From positions 10,068,982 through 10,132,981 of the forward strand of contig CM072168.1 in assembly GCA_036850595.1 (NCBI GenBank): a stretch of 64,000 bases of DNA. Reading direction: 5' to 3'. Source of the DNA: Rhyacichthys aspro. Its lineage: Eukaryota; Chordata; Actinopteri; Gobiiformes; Rhyacichthyidae. Under the pieces are notes generated by a model. The model saw nothing but the letters and a program-made list of their open reading frames with translations. It did no database searches and was not told where the DNA came from. A program made the position numbers and the translations under genes. Numbering within the stretch: position 1 is the first letter of the stretch; each line of letters starts with the position of its first letter. Positions 13,701-24,964 of this stretch are shown here, piece by piece.

Positions 13701-15179
13701 TGGCAGATGTTCAAGAAATGTACACAATAAGAAATAAGAGTTTTGCAGCTATGCTAACATTTCTCTGTAGTATTACAGGGAAACAAATACCCTTCTGTTT
13801 ACACATCCCCTTCACTAACAGCCTTCACATAATAAAATACTTTAGCTCATTTCATTTCATCTTTTGCACTTCTGGAGCTTTATCTATAGCAAACTGCCCT
13901 AACCATTCGATTGACCAGCATAGTCATTAACAAACCCTGTTATTCAGAAGCATTCGTTAATCATTTTTATTAAATTTTTTTACTTTTGTGTGCTACCCAC
14001 TGAAAAAAAACACTTCATATATCTATTTATATACCAGAGTGGAGTAATAAATCCAGTGCAAAGCTGTTTCCATTGTTTACTATCTCTGTGGCTGCACAGC
14101 ATCCTCTCACCTGCCCTCCGCAGCGCTGGATCAAATGAGCAGTCAGTTCAAGCAGTGACACAATATGTAAAGGGTCAAATAGAGGGTGTTCTCCGGAAAG
14201 AGCCAGCATGTAAACTATCACCTTAATTCAAGCAGCAGCGGCAGAGGCTGAAGCCAAGGAAGCAACAATGCCCCATGGGAGTTTTACTACAAGATGCAGT
14301 TGGAGGGTCAAATAGCAAAGGTTACTCCAAATATAATCTTGGAACAGCATCGATTTCCACATACAAAAAACAAACAACCATGCATGGTTAAACAGGGCTG
14401 TGAGTCAATGCACGTAATCAAGCGTGAACTCAAACAAACATGAGTTAAACACAAATCGCTGGTTGCTTTAAAGAAAATAGATTTATTTTATTATAATGGT
14501 CTAATCTTTTACCAGCACAAAGAAATACTATACAATTTAACTGTATAAACAGGCACTAACTGATATGGGTTTCTAAAGTACCTGGCAAGCATAGACTTTT
14601 TAAAGCACTCATAAAAGAACAATCAACAACAACTAGCATTTCCCATAAACAGAAGAAACACAGACATGACCTCACACCAGACGGTTTAACAGGCCATGTT
14701 GTGTGATATCTGTGCAAAAGCCTGAAAAATACAAGTGGTATTGTGAGCGTTGAATCACAAAAAGGCGGCTAGTACAGGGTGATGTGAAATATGAATGAAC
14801 TAAAGAGACGGTCATGACAGCATGTAAATTATTAATGGAAGAATATAGTTCCCTCATGAAGAAGGTGTTCACTGGCTCCCAGGGTGTGTGAGGTGCTGCT
14901 GTAATCTGCACTCACTGCCTCAAAGAGACAGGCCAGAGCTCCACGTGGACCACAAACTACAAGTCAGCAAGGTACACAGTCTATGATGTAAGCTTAAGAG
15001 AAGGATAGCATGCTCCTGTAAAAATTAAATGCACTTATTTTGACCATTAATTATATAAATGACTGGAATCATACTGAAATTAAATTTATAACAGATCAGT
15101 AGATACACATCAATACTGTCTCAGCCTAATATTTGACTTTTCAAAATGATTGAAAGTCATGCTGTTAACTCTGTCACCA
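10783..15179. other. Intron 1 segment, no gene
   Basis: AT-rich intronic DNA. It holds a poly-T run near 11262-11285 and a short GAAT/GGAT microsatellite near 12198-12219. No coding or RNA gene is supported. Confidence 0.6.
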
Positions 15180-15610
15180 GCTCTGCTCTACTCTGGGGCA
15201 AGATCAGAGGGCAAATCAGCCTCACAGGAACTTTCCTGCTTTTAAAATAATTCCAGTCAATGGTCTTTTTTCCACACATTCACCAAAGTCTGGAATGAAC
15301 TTTCTCACTACATCAGAACAATGACATCTGCTTCACAATTTAAAACACTTTGTGCTCAACAGCTTCATCTGAGACCACTGTCAGTCTCTGTAAACTCCTC
15401 TCTTAATGTGCATGTGTTGGAGCTGTGATGTTTTTGATGTGTTATTGACCGGGTTTGTTGTCTTCGTCCTTGCTGTGTTATCTCTGTTGGTTTTTGTGCT
15501 GCAGATCAGGAACCTGCTGGAAACCAGTGCCTTACTGAGCCAGGCCTCATGATTGTAGCATTGATGTTGCTTTTAACCTTTCCTGTTTAATAAATGAAAT
15601 GGAAAAAACT
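15180..15610 (+). mobile_element. 5'-truncated LINE tail, L2-like
   Basis: An open stretch at 15276-15428 encodes 50 residues ending at TGA, including TFTKVWNELSHYIRTM and FKTLCAQQ. This resembles the C-terminal end of L2/Rex-type reverse transcriptases (the WN-L---IR then FK--L pattern). It is followed by about 180 bp of 3' UTR-like sequence and a terminus rich in AATAAATGAAATGG, as expected for the short repeats at L2 3' ends. Upstream the frame is broken. It is an old, dead fragment; other related LINE clades are possible. Confidence 0.5.
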
Positions 15611-18600
15611 TTTCATGATAATAGATGAATCTTTGCTAGCCATATTATACCTGTGCATGTAATCTTACAATGCCATTTCTTACCATGTTTAATATGTTTG
15701 GATTGCACATCTATTTAAAGTTTTTTCTCTGAAACAATTATATTCCATGGATCGGTAGAATGCTTTGATGTGAGAGTTTGCATTTCTTTCCCCGAGTCTT
15801 GCGATGCTGAAACTATTAATAGTAACACTCCTCTTGATCAGTTTACATGCAGAGCCAAGCTGTAGCAGATGATGTTTCTAGGCAGACAGCTTTGTTTTTA
15901 TTCTAAAGGATACAGCAAAAGGACAAACACACCTCAGAATGAGTGCTCAGAGAAATAGGATGAAGATAGATAAGGAAGAGTGGGAAGATTCTTTAGGAGA
16001 CAACACACTCATACGCACAAAACATTTGCCCCAAAAGCTATTTTGTTGATTAATCAAGGTTATCTGGATGTAATTCATCGGCTCTGTCATGCTGACACTT
16101 ACACTGATAATTAATTTGACAAAGATAATTATCAGCAAGATGGGCCTACTGTGAGTGAGAGTGATGAATCAACACCCACTGCAGTCATTCAGCCTGCTGT
16201 TAGCTGTGGCAGGACATGCTTGTCTGCATAAGCATGTAGCAAGAGCCTCTCTATCTGTGGATCTGTCCTAGTCCTGGTCCTCATTCACAGCCCATATATC
16301 CCAATCTTTTGAACTTATATGGAGTAGTTTGTAAGTAAACTAATTTTAATAAGGTGTTTGTTGACACCCTGTGGAGAGGCAAAGACAGGAATCGTTGAAT
16401 CATTGAGAATATCCACCAATACTATTTTTTGTCTTCATAACAGATGCAATCATGTCAATATGTTTTAATATGTTGTTCTATGATCTATTGAAATGGGCTT
16501 CTTCAGAAACAATATTTTTTTGTAAAAATGTTAGTACTGGAATTTTAACCAAACCATCTCATTTCCTGATTTTAACTTCCAAAAGCCTGGGTTTCTTACT
16601 TCTTATTAAGACTAAGCCTACTAGACTTCTTATTAAGACTAAGCCTATAAACAAGAATGTAACCCAAAGTGATTGCAATTTCTCTACAACGTCACAAGTA
16701 ATTAATGACAAGCTTATATGCAAAGTTAACAATACTGCTAGTGATAATAGGACTATTAACTAAGGACTTAATATTCCTTTTCATTGTTGACAAAGAATGT
16801 TTTAATAAACATGCTGACTGAAGATGAAGTGATGTCTGTGAGCCTGGTGAAATGAAACAGCAAAGATTTCAGATGCCTGGCTTTGTACTGGCACCTTTCC
16901 ATTACCAAAAGGGGCCCAAAGTGTTCCCATAAAGCACACTGTACCATACCACTTTGGGGCAAGTGGGTCTAGCTTTGGGGTACGTTGGCCGATAGAAAAT
17001 CTTTACTCGAGTGAAAACAAGAAGCAAAAGAAAAAACATCAAACAGAATTATTTCTTCAAATAAATTATGCCTTCTTCTTGTGACAAACCGTCATATTCC
17101 AACAGAAAACGTGTTAAATGTATTTTTTATGATGACAAAGCAAGCATTTAATAACAACAGCTGTTTCCAGTTTTAACCGGTCAGCATCATACGTCTCTCA
17201 CTTCATGAATTTCAACATTGTATTTACCATCTACACTGCATTAAACACAAGCAGAACCTGTCTCCTCAAATATTGAGTCTCTAATTAGAGGAAATTAATT
17301 TAGTGTTCATAAAGCTGAGAATAAACCAGAAACTCACTTATTTATATTAAATATTGATAGTACATCCAAGTCATTTTATATCTCATATAGAGACATGACT
17401 TTTCTGGTTCTTCAGTGATATCATTGTTGTCATGCTCTTCCTCACCCAGCACAACGGAAACATGTGCCTGAGCTAAGCACCTACATCACTAGCAGACAGA
17501 ATGGGGTTACGCTTTGGGTGAAAACGCTTTGGCCTGTTTAATAAAACAATCACAGTTTACAGTATCATGACAAAATCCCTTTTGTTTGCCAGTGGTGCCA
17601 TTTTTCCCATTGCTATCCTTCCGAGCCCATAACCCCTCCCTCTGCAGAGTATTCTGCAGCAGTTGGATAAAAAATGGCCTTGAAGGAGGGTTTGGTGCAA
17701 GGTTGCCGGCAGAGACGTAACAGATACATACACTCACCTTCAGGCACACACTCTGCTCTGTTTCTAGCCTTGCTGCACTATTTCTCTGACTTGTTCTCGT
17801 TCTGTCTCCTGAGCTCAGAAACTCACAGATGCATGTGTAAAAAGCACATTAGTGTTGAAGTGGCTGCAATGTCAGCAGATCTTCCTGGCATTAATAGCTA
17901 CTTGCCACTGGCTTGTTATCACTGTTCCCTATTGGTGCAGCAGCCAGACTCAGAATGATGATGACCTTCTGCTGGGATGATGTAAAAAGATGACATGCAA
18001 AAGGGTCACATTAAATCACAGAAAGCACACCTTTGGTTTCTTCATTCAGATTTTTGGCTATTTACGCCTTCAAAAATGGCAGTACCATCAATGGTCTTCT
18101 GGCCCTGTCCAGAGAGATACTGACAGCTTCAAACAGTGCCACTGCTGTTCAGCATTTGGTTCATGATTGAAATCAAGGGATTCTTCAAGGCATCACAGGA
18201 CAGAAAAGGCCACATCTGGTAATTGAAAGCTTGCGTCATGGTCAAATTCTTGGAAAGGAAAGACTATTATGACAGAATATTGACCTTTTTTCCAGATATA
18301 CATACAATAGTTGTCTTCTGTTAACCGGAAAAGAGTTTTAGAACAAGTCCAGCCTCATTACTTCTCCACATTGTGACTTTCTCTTCCTATTTGTTAAAGC
18401 ACATTTAGACTAGAGAACTGTAACTGTAGGGGCTGAAAAATGAAGCTAAGGGGAAGTTCCAAAACCAAATGCTCACTCCAAAAGCAAATGCTGTTTGTGC
18501 ACTTAGATCTCACAACTATATTAAGAGCTAGCTAACAAGAGTCGCCCTAGAACTTTTCTGTTCTACAGTTTCATGTTAAAGCCACACTCATGAGCTTCAG

Positions 18601-21250
18601 CCCTCAATGAGTATCCAGTCTTTTATATGTGCGTTGTGATGCTAGTTTGGGGTATATTGTCACTTACTGGGAGCCTTTATAAAGAATATATGCTGCCATA
18701 TGTCAAACAATAAGGAGCCTGTGAGCCGCTCACAAGCAGGATGCTATAAAAGTGATGCAATTAGTAAGAACATTGGAACTGACAGCAGCATGAATAAAGT
18801 AAAAGTGAAGGCATCCAAACAGCAGTTGTCAAACCAGCAAATAGCATTCACTGTGTACAGTGTATTAAAGTGAATATGTTCAGAATACCAATAATAAACA
18901 GGTTGCCTAGCTTTGCAAAGCGTTTGCATTGTGTAAATTTCTTGCGTGGGCTTGTTGTACTTAAAAAGATGAAACTAGTAATGAACCAAAAAGTTTCCAT
19001 AATGTGTCTTGAATCAAATAAATTAACTAAACTAAATGAAATACTTAAGGGTCAATCACTAATCATCCCATTGACGTAAATTGCCAGTAATCAAATTTAA
19101 ACATCAATAAATCGCTTTCTGATTACACTTAACACTTTTTAATTTATTAAACAAGACATACAAATGAATGTGTTTGCTTCACACAGGGTGACCTGCCACT
19201 GTAAACTCTACACTTCATTTGCAACATCTCATTTGAGCAAATATCCATTTAACTGTGTCAAACAAGCCTGCACTTCAACAGCCAATAGTGATGCATATCT
19301 GTGTATTAACTAATGGGCATATCTATACAATTAAAATTGTCACATGGATAACGGCAGATAAGATTTCCATGCATGTTATATAAAAAGGAGCATTAAAACA
19401 TTTGTCTCATGAAAAGTGTTATTTGCTGCACATGCATTACTAACTGCATCATACAATTAATAGCATTGAAATACCTATGCCTTGTTTTATCTGATCTTTT
19501 TGGGGGGGATAACTTAATTTTTTTTTTTAATGGTTAAACAAATCTCACTAAGACACCACTACAAAAGCCATTCTATAGATTATTTATTGAGTAGTGATTG
19601 ATCTTCTACAAAGCCATTGAGGGCAAAATGAATAGTCTAACCAGCGTTGTCAGCTGTTTGGCTGGATTTTGGTTGAAAAAACAGTTTTCCAGAGAGCATG
19701 TTTTTATAATATAGGGTCCTGCAGCGAGTAGGCTGAGCAGAGCAAAGCAGTGAGTACAGAGCCTTGTGATCCTGAGCCGGCCAGGTCGTACACTATTTGA
19801 TGACGGCCCCTGATGGGATGCTTTCCACAGCAGCAAAGTGTGAGATCATAAGGACATCCAACAAGATGATGAATTTTTAAAGCTCTCTGAGGGATGCCTA
19901 GGTGTTGTTTGGTTTCTCATCATCATGGATGTATGTCAGATTCTCTGTGATATGGACTCACTCGTACTCGACACAGCTCACCCTCTCAACAAGCATCTCA
20001 TCAGCTGTTCAGAAATACGGAGCTCCTCGGCTGCTTTTCTCCAAAAATCCACAAGCGCTTTCTGGGTTTTACAAACATCCAGCTGCAGGCAACATTTTGG
20101 AGGATCTACAGGCACAAAATGGGAGGTATTTGATCCCAAGTCCATCAGATTTTGAAACAGACTAGTGGGATTTACAGTGTAGTATTTCACGCTTAACATC
20201 TAAAAATGCCAGCTTCACCTAACACCTGTTCTGTTCTGCTCAGAAAGCTCCAGTTTGGCCAGAGTTTGACCTTCTTGTCAGATAACCTACACTGATGATA
20301 GGGATAGGGATGGTTATTCAGGTTGAAATATTCAATCCATAGATCGTCCCATCTGGTTATAACTGTCACTTAATACTCTTTCAAATCTATACAGTCACCT
20401 CAAACCATGTGTTTAATTTTATATATAGAATGTCTTATTCGAGTACACAAACATAAAACACACACATTTAAATGACAAGTAATAGGTTAAAAATGTGGCT
20501 ACAGTTTTAATCCGGTTCCGTGGGGAGTTTGAGTCATCATAAAACCTGGGGCTTTAAACTGTTGATCAGACTATGCTTTGTGATGCTGCAGGCAGACACA
20601 CACACAGCACAGTCTCTACAGAGTCTCTCGATGCATTTATCTGAACTCCTCTCCTCCCTTTTTTCTCCTGTCCTCACTAGGCATGAGAATATAACCACTT
20701 TCAAGTTCTAGGACGGTTTTAAGATGACACCACTTAACAATCCAATGCAGCAACATACTGTTCTGGTGAAATAAGCTGTTGAGACAAGACCAGAGATGAC
20801 AAATGACATTTACCAACTCTTCAGTCAGTTGTGCTGTCAAACTATTAAATAAAACTGCACTAACATGACTCTGGGTGAGGTCTAGGAGAAAACTGAGTCA
20901 AATCAAACAGAGGCTTCAGATTCAAAACAAATTTGCTGATAATCACAAATTCTCTCAAATCACTTGATGTTGCAAATAAATTAGTTAGACCAGTGCAACC
21001 AGAGGTTGAGGTTAAAGACCTGCATTGTAAGACTGCAGTCTTTTTTGTACTTTTGTACTTATCTTTATAACAATGCAAGCGTTTGCCTATGTGCTATTTA
21101 CCTTGAAATCTAACGCATTTAAAGTGGCAACACAATAAATTTACTTCATAAAACAAGAGCCACCGGATGAAGGAAAGTACAGTATTCTGTTTTCCTGGAA
21201 GAATGTTTCTCACAAGAATAAGGCTTTCAAGAAAACACTGGACATTTTGT
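15611..21250. other. Intron 1 segment left of the DIRS element, no gene
   Basis: AT-rich intronic DNA. It contains the 27-bp-period duplication at 16598-16647 and a region near 16870-16990 with GTACC-rich text recalling fish hAT-like repeats. No coding sequence is supported. Confidence 0.55.
16598..16647. repeat. Short tandem duplication, 27-bp period
   Basis: A 23-bp block beginning ACTTCTTATTAAGACTAAG occurs at 16598-16620 and again at 16625-16647 with no mismatch, separated by CTAG. It is a recent local duplication without evident function. Confidence 0.8.
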
Positions 21251-21274
21251 GTTCCCCTTCAAAAGCTAAACTTC

Positions 21275-21469
21275 GATGCTGCGTAGCATACGCTATGGGA
21301 AACATTGTTTGTCGGACCATTTGTGAAGCTCGTGTGTCAAACACGCCAAAGGGATTTGGCCTGCTTATATACCTTGTGCTCAATCAACAGCACCTGCGAG
21401 ATTGGGCGCACCTGGTTGATTGGGCACAGGAGGTATAAAAGGCATGTGACTGGAACAGTCCCCAGCTCA
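21275..21469 (+). repeat. DIRS left inverted terminal repeat
   Basis: These 195 bp are identical, in inverted orientation, to 26225-26419. They begin GATGCTGCGTAGCATACGC, a motif seen at many fish DIRS ends. The outer 24 bp of the left terminus (21251-21274) differ from the right terminus, as is usual in DIRS elements. Confidence 0.95.
21434..21440 (+). promoter_or_regulatory. TATA box candidate in the left ITR
   Basis: TATAAAA lies about 108 bp upstream of the gag ATG and points into the element, so it is a plausible core promoter for the genomic transcript. A second TATATA lies further upstream near 21367. Start-site data are needed to confirm it. Confidence 0.5.
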
Positions 21470-21547
21470 GTTTGTCTTCAGACCGCTGTGTGTACAGAGC
21501 TCTTGGTGTGTGATATTGAAATAATAAATAAATAAATAAAGAGAAAA

Positions 21548-22870
21548 ATGGGAAGTGAACACGTCAGAAAGTGCATTCCTCCCTGTCAGAGACAGCTGGC
21601 AGAGGATGATTTACATGTGTTTTGCTTCCAGTGCTTGGGGGAGGAACACGCGGCCCTAGGGCTAGCGGGGGAGTGTGAGCACTGCGACCTATTGTCAATG
21701 AAGGTCTTGCGTGCGCGTCTCGCCTTCTTTCGAAGGGGAGACGACACTTCCCCGCTTAGGTCCTGGGGATCGCGTGTGGAGCTGGCGGAGGCGCCGGGAT
21801 CAGAGAGCCCTCTGTCCCTTGCGCTTCCACCAGACGAGGACGAGGCCCATGTTGCCGCCGGGCATGGGTCTGATGACTCCTCCTCCCTGGCCGCCACTGC
21901 CTCGCAGCGCTCCTCTCGCTCTGAGGTGGAGTTTGAGGAGCTGCTCGGGGTTGTCACCAGGGCAGTGGAGCGGCTCAGTCTCGACTGGCCGCAGGGCCAG
22001 GGCTCCCCCAAGCGCTCGCGTTTAGACGACAGGTTTCTGTCGAGTGGCCGAAAGGGGAGACCTCAGCGGCGGCCTCTCCCCTTTTTCGGCGATCTCCACG
22101 AGGAGCTCACTCGCTCGTGGAATCGCCCATATTCAGCCCGTGTTTTTGTTCCCTCAACGCTGACCTATTCAGCTATTGATGGGGCAGAAACACGGGGCTA
22201 TGGAGCGATGCCTCAGGTTGAGGAGGCGCTTGCGGGCTACCTCTCACCTGGCGCATCGTCCTCCTTGCGGAGACCGACCCTCCCCTCCAAGCTGTGCCGT
22301 GTTACATCATCGCTGGTGGGGAAGGCGTTTCAAGCAGCGGGTCAGGCTGGTGCAGCGCTGCACACTATGACTGTGTTACAGGCGTATCAGGCTGACCTGC
22401 TGCAGGGTCTGAGCTCGGGGGGGTCTTTACATCAAGAGGCGTTTTTAGAGCTCCGCCGAGCCACAGATCTGTCTCTCCGTGCGACCAAGCAGACAGCCCG
22501 TGCCATCGGCCGCTCTATGGCCGCGCTGGTTGCCACGGAGAGGCATCTGTGGCTGAACCTCACGGGCATTAAGGAGAAGGACCGTGCCTTCCTCCTTGAT
22601 GCCCCGGTCTCCCCCTCTGGTCTCTTTGGCGACGCTGTTGATACCGTCGCAATGAGATTTAGGGAGACCAAGCGCTATGAGGAAGCGTTTGTGAGGTTCC
22701 TCCCCCCGCGCTCCAGGTCCCGGGACCGTCGGCCACTCGGTCCCAGCCAGGTCCAGCCTTTTCCCGTCGTGCCGCTCAGAAGGAGAGTGTGGCGGAGCGT
22801 GCCCCCCCGCGTAAAGCTTGGGGGGCCGACCGACGCACTCCTTCCAAAAAGCTGGACCTGCGCTCTCTGA
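21548..22870 (+). CDS. DIRS ORF1, gag-like protein (440 aa)
   Basis: ORF1 of DIRS elements encodes a gag-like, RNA-packaging protein. The N-terminus carries a cysteine/histidine cluster (C9, C13, C26, C29, H34, C43, C46) with the motif VFCFQCLGEEHA, suggestive of metal binding. An acidic/serine-rich stretch and then an arginine-rich C-terminus follow. The ATG comes after an (AATA)n run and has G at +4. The frame stops at TGA 22868-22870. In the +1 frame, the last roughly 150 bp instead read as a basic lysine/arginine-rich tail ending at TGA 22894-22896, closer to what I expect of fish DIRS gag C-termini. This copy may therefore carry a frameshift near the end of gag. The RT frame continues in the same frame directly after the UGA. 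Confidence 0.8.
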   Translation: MGSEHVRKCIPPCQRQLAEDDLHVFCFQCLGEEHAALGLAGECEHCDLLSMKVLRARLAFFRRGDDTSPLRSWGSRVELAEAPGSESPLSLALPPDEDEAHVAAGHGSDDSSSLAATASQRSSRSEVEFEELLGVVTRAVERLSLDWPQGQGSPKRSRLDDRFLSSGRKGRPQRRPLPFFGDLHEELTRSWNRPYSARVFVPSTLTYSAIDGAETRGYGAMPQVEEALAGYLSPGASSSLRRPTLPSKLCRVTSSLVGKAFQAAGQAGAALHTMTVLQAYQADLLQGLSSGGSLHQEAFLELRRATDLSLRATKQTARAIGRSMAALVATERHLWLNLTGIKEKDRAFLLDAPVSPSGLFGDAVDTVAMRFRETKRYEEAFVRFLPPRSRSRDRRPLGPSQVQPFPVVPLRRRVWRSVPPRVKLGGPTDALLPKSWTCAL

Positions 22871-22915
22871 TTTCGAACCGGAAGTCCAAGTCCTGAAACT
22901 CGGGCGCCCTGGACC

Positions 22916-24964
22916 GTGGGGGTGCCCCCCCACTCCCCCCGCGAAGGGCGCTTGAGTATTCAGCCTCTGGGGCCCGTTGTTCTTTCCCCGCCGCCACCGG
23001 CGTTTCGGGGTGCAGCGGTCCCCGGCGTGTTACCAGGCCCATTCCCCCGTAACCCCCACCCCTCCCCATCAGACGACGTGTCACTGTTAGTGCCTCTCTC
23101 GGAGAGTCTGGCAGCCTGGGCATCCCTGCCACACATCTCCCCTTGGGTGCTCAGGACCGTCGCGGGGGGTTACAGGATTCAGTTTGTGCGTCGGCCTCCG
23201 CGCTTCAACGGCGTGGTTTCCACTTCCGTGGGAGCGGAGCAGGCGCATGTGCTGACTCAGGAACTGCAGGTTCTGCTGGACAAAGGGGCCATAGAGCGCG
23301 TCCCTCCGGCAGACATGCAGTCCGGTTATTACAGCCGTTATTTCCTGGTTCCCAAAAAAGACGGGGGATTACGCCCAATATTGGATCTGCGCGGTCTGAA
23401 CCGCTTCCTGAGGGCACTCAAATTCAAAATGTTAACTATGAAAATGATTGTGTCCCAGATCCAGTCAGGCGATTGGTTTATCACCATAGATCTGAAAGAC
23501 GCGTATTTTCACATAGAAATACTGCCACAGCACAGGAAGTTTCTCAGGTTCGCTTTCGGGGGGGAAGCTTACCAATATCGGGTCCTGCCATTCGGTCTAG
23601 CCTTGTCACCCCGGACTTATACAAAATGTATGGATGCTGCTCTGGCCCCTCTGCGACTCCAGGGCATCCGCATTTTGAATTATATAGACGACTGGCTCAT
23701 TCTCGCTCAGTCTCGAGAGTTGGCCCTACGTCATCGGGACGTTGTACTGACTCATCTCGAATTTCTGGGGCTGAGACTCAATACCAAGAAGAGTGTTCTC
23801 TCTCCTGCCCAAAGAACCACGTATCTGGGCGTGGTTTGGGACTCCGCCGAAATGCAGGCGCATCTGTCTCCTGCTCGTGTGGAGTCTATATTGAGAGCAC
23901 TGGGAGGAGTCAGGCTAGGCCAGGGGGTCACTATGCGCTCTTTTCAGAGAATTTTGGGTCTCATGGCAGCTGCGTCCACAGTGGTTCCTTTGGGCCTTTT
24001 GCACATGAGACCGTTTCAGCTGTGGCTTCGGGCCAGGGGATTTCATCCGAGAGCCAATCCCCTGGAGCAAATAAGGGTTATGCGCCGCGGGCTTCGTACC
24101 CTGTCTATGTGGTTCAGACCCCAGTTTCTCACTCTGGGTCCCACTCTAGGTCCATGTTGTCGTCGCAAAATGCTAACGACAGACGCATCTCTTACGGGCT
24201 GGGGTGCGGTCCTAGACGGCCGACCAGCTCAGGGTTTATGGGGGGGCCATCATCTCGCGTGGCACATCAATTGCCTCGAGATGAAGGCTGTATTTCTGGC
24301 TCTGAAATACTTCCTCCTTCAGCTCAGGGGTTACCATGTTCTGGTGCGCGTGGACAGCACAACGGTGGTCTCGTATATAAATCATCAGGGCGGACTGCGT
24401 TCACGCCGCTTGAACGAGCTAGCGCGGCAGCTTCTGCTCTGGGCTCAGGACAAGTTCCTCTCGTTAAGAGCGATTTATATCCCTGGGCACATGAATGTGG
24501 GGGCGGATTTACTGTCCAGACAGGCTGTGACGCACGGAGAGTGGAGACTTCATCCCAACATAGTGAATCAGATTTGGGAGAAGTTTTACAAAGCGGAGGT
24601 GGACCTCTTTGCCTCGGTGGAGACTGCACAATGTCCCCTCTATTTCTCTCTGACTCCTCCAGCTCCTCTGGGTCTGGACGCAATGGCGCATGTGTGGCCC
24701 GACATGCGTCTTTACGCGTTTCCCCCAATTCCTCTCCTCCCGGGAGTCCTGGCGAAGGTCCGTCAACACGGGTCTTGTCTCCTGTTAATAGCGCCCTGTT
24801 GGCCGACCAGAATATGGTTTTCAGACATAATAGCTCTCCTCGACGGCTCGCCATGGCCGATTCCGTCCAGGAGGGATCTCCTCTCTCAGGCGCAGGGGAC
24901 TGTGTTTCATCCCCGGCCAGAGCTCTGGAATCTGTATGTCTGGCCCCTGAGGGGGACCAATTAA
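22916..24964 (+). CDS. DIRS ORF2: reverse transcriptase, RNase H, methyltransferase-like tail
   Basis: This ORF copies the element's RNA into DNA and degrades the RNA strand. Counting from the GTG at 22916, RT motif A is DLKDAYFHI (192-200), motif B FGLALSPRTYTK (226-237) and the catalytic YIDD is at 256-259. The thumb-proximal TTYLGVVWD follows at about 301-309. RNase H acidic positions are D423 (TDAS), E455, D480 and D531 (VGADLLSR). Residues about 560-680 (EVDLFAS..., AFPPIPLL, LLIAPCWP) correspond to the region of DIRS elements described as a DNA-methyltransferase-like domain. All catalytic residues are present. The frame is open from 22871, straight after the ORF1 UGA. The first ATG is only at about residue 134, inside the RT, so expression by read-through, frameshift or a non-AUG start is likely. 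Confidence 0.92.
   Translation: MGVPPHSPREGRLSIQPLGPVVLSPPPPAFRGAAVPGVLPGPFPRNPHPSPSDDVSLLVPLSESLAAWASLPHISPWVLRTVAGGYRIQFVRRPPRFNGVVSTSVGAEQAHVLTQELQVLLDKGAIERVPPADMQSGYYSRYFLVPKKDGGLRPILDLRGLNRFLRALKFKMLTMKMIVSQIQSGDWFITIDLKDAYFHIEILPQHRKFLRFAFGGEAYQYRVLPFGLALSPRTYTKCMDAALAPLRLQGIRILNYIDDWLILAQSRELALRHRDVVLTHLEFLGLRLNTKKSVLSPAQRTTYLGVVWDSAEMQAHLSPARVESILRALGGVRLGQGVTMRSFQRILGLMAAASTVVPLGLLHMRPFQLWLRARGFHPRANPLEQIRVMRRGLRTLSMWFRPQFLTLGPTLGPCCRRKMLTTDASLTGWGAVLDGRPAQGLWGGHHLAWHINCLEMKAVFLALKYFLLQLRGYHVLVRVDSTTVVSYINHQGGLRSRRLNELARQLLLWAQDKFLSLRAIYIPGHMNVGADLLSRQAVTHGEWRLHPNIVNQIWEKFYKAEVDLFASVETAQCPLYFSLTPPAPLGLDAMAHVWPDMRLYAFPPIPLLPGVLAKVRQHGSCLLLIAPCWPTRIWFSDIIALLDGSPWPIPSRRDLLSQAQGTVFHPRPELWNLYVWPLRGTN

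Noticed and set aside
16870..16990. GTACC-rich text recalling fish hAT-like repeats
   Set aside because: No paired termini or target-site duplication could be found.
22445..22933. Minus-strand open frames within the DIRS ORFs (also at 21586-22011 and 24324-24992)
   Set aside because: Shadows of the GC-rich coding strand; no DIRS protein is known in this orientation.
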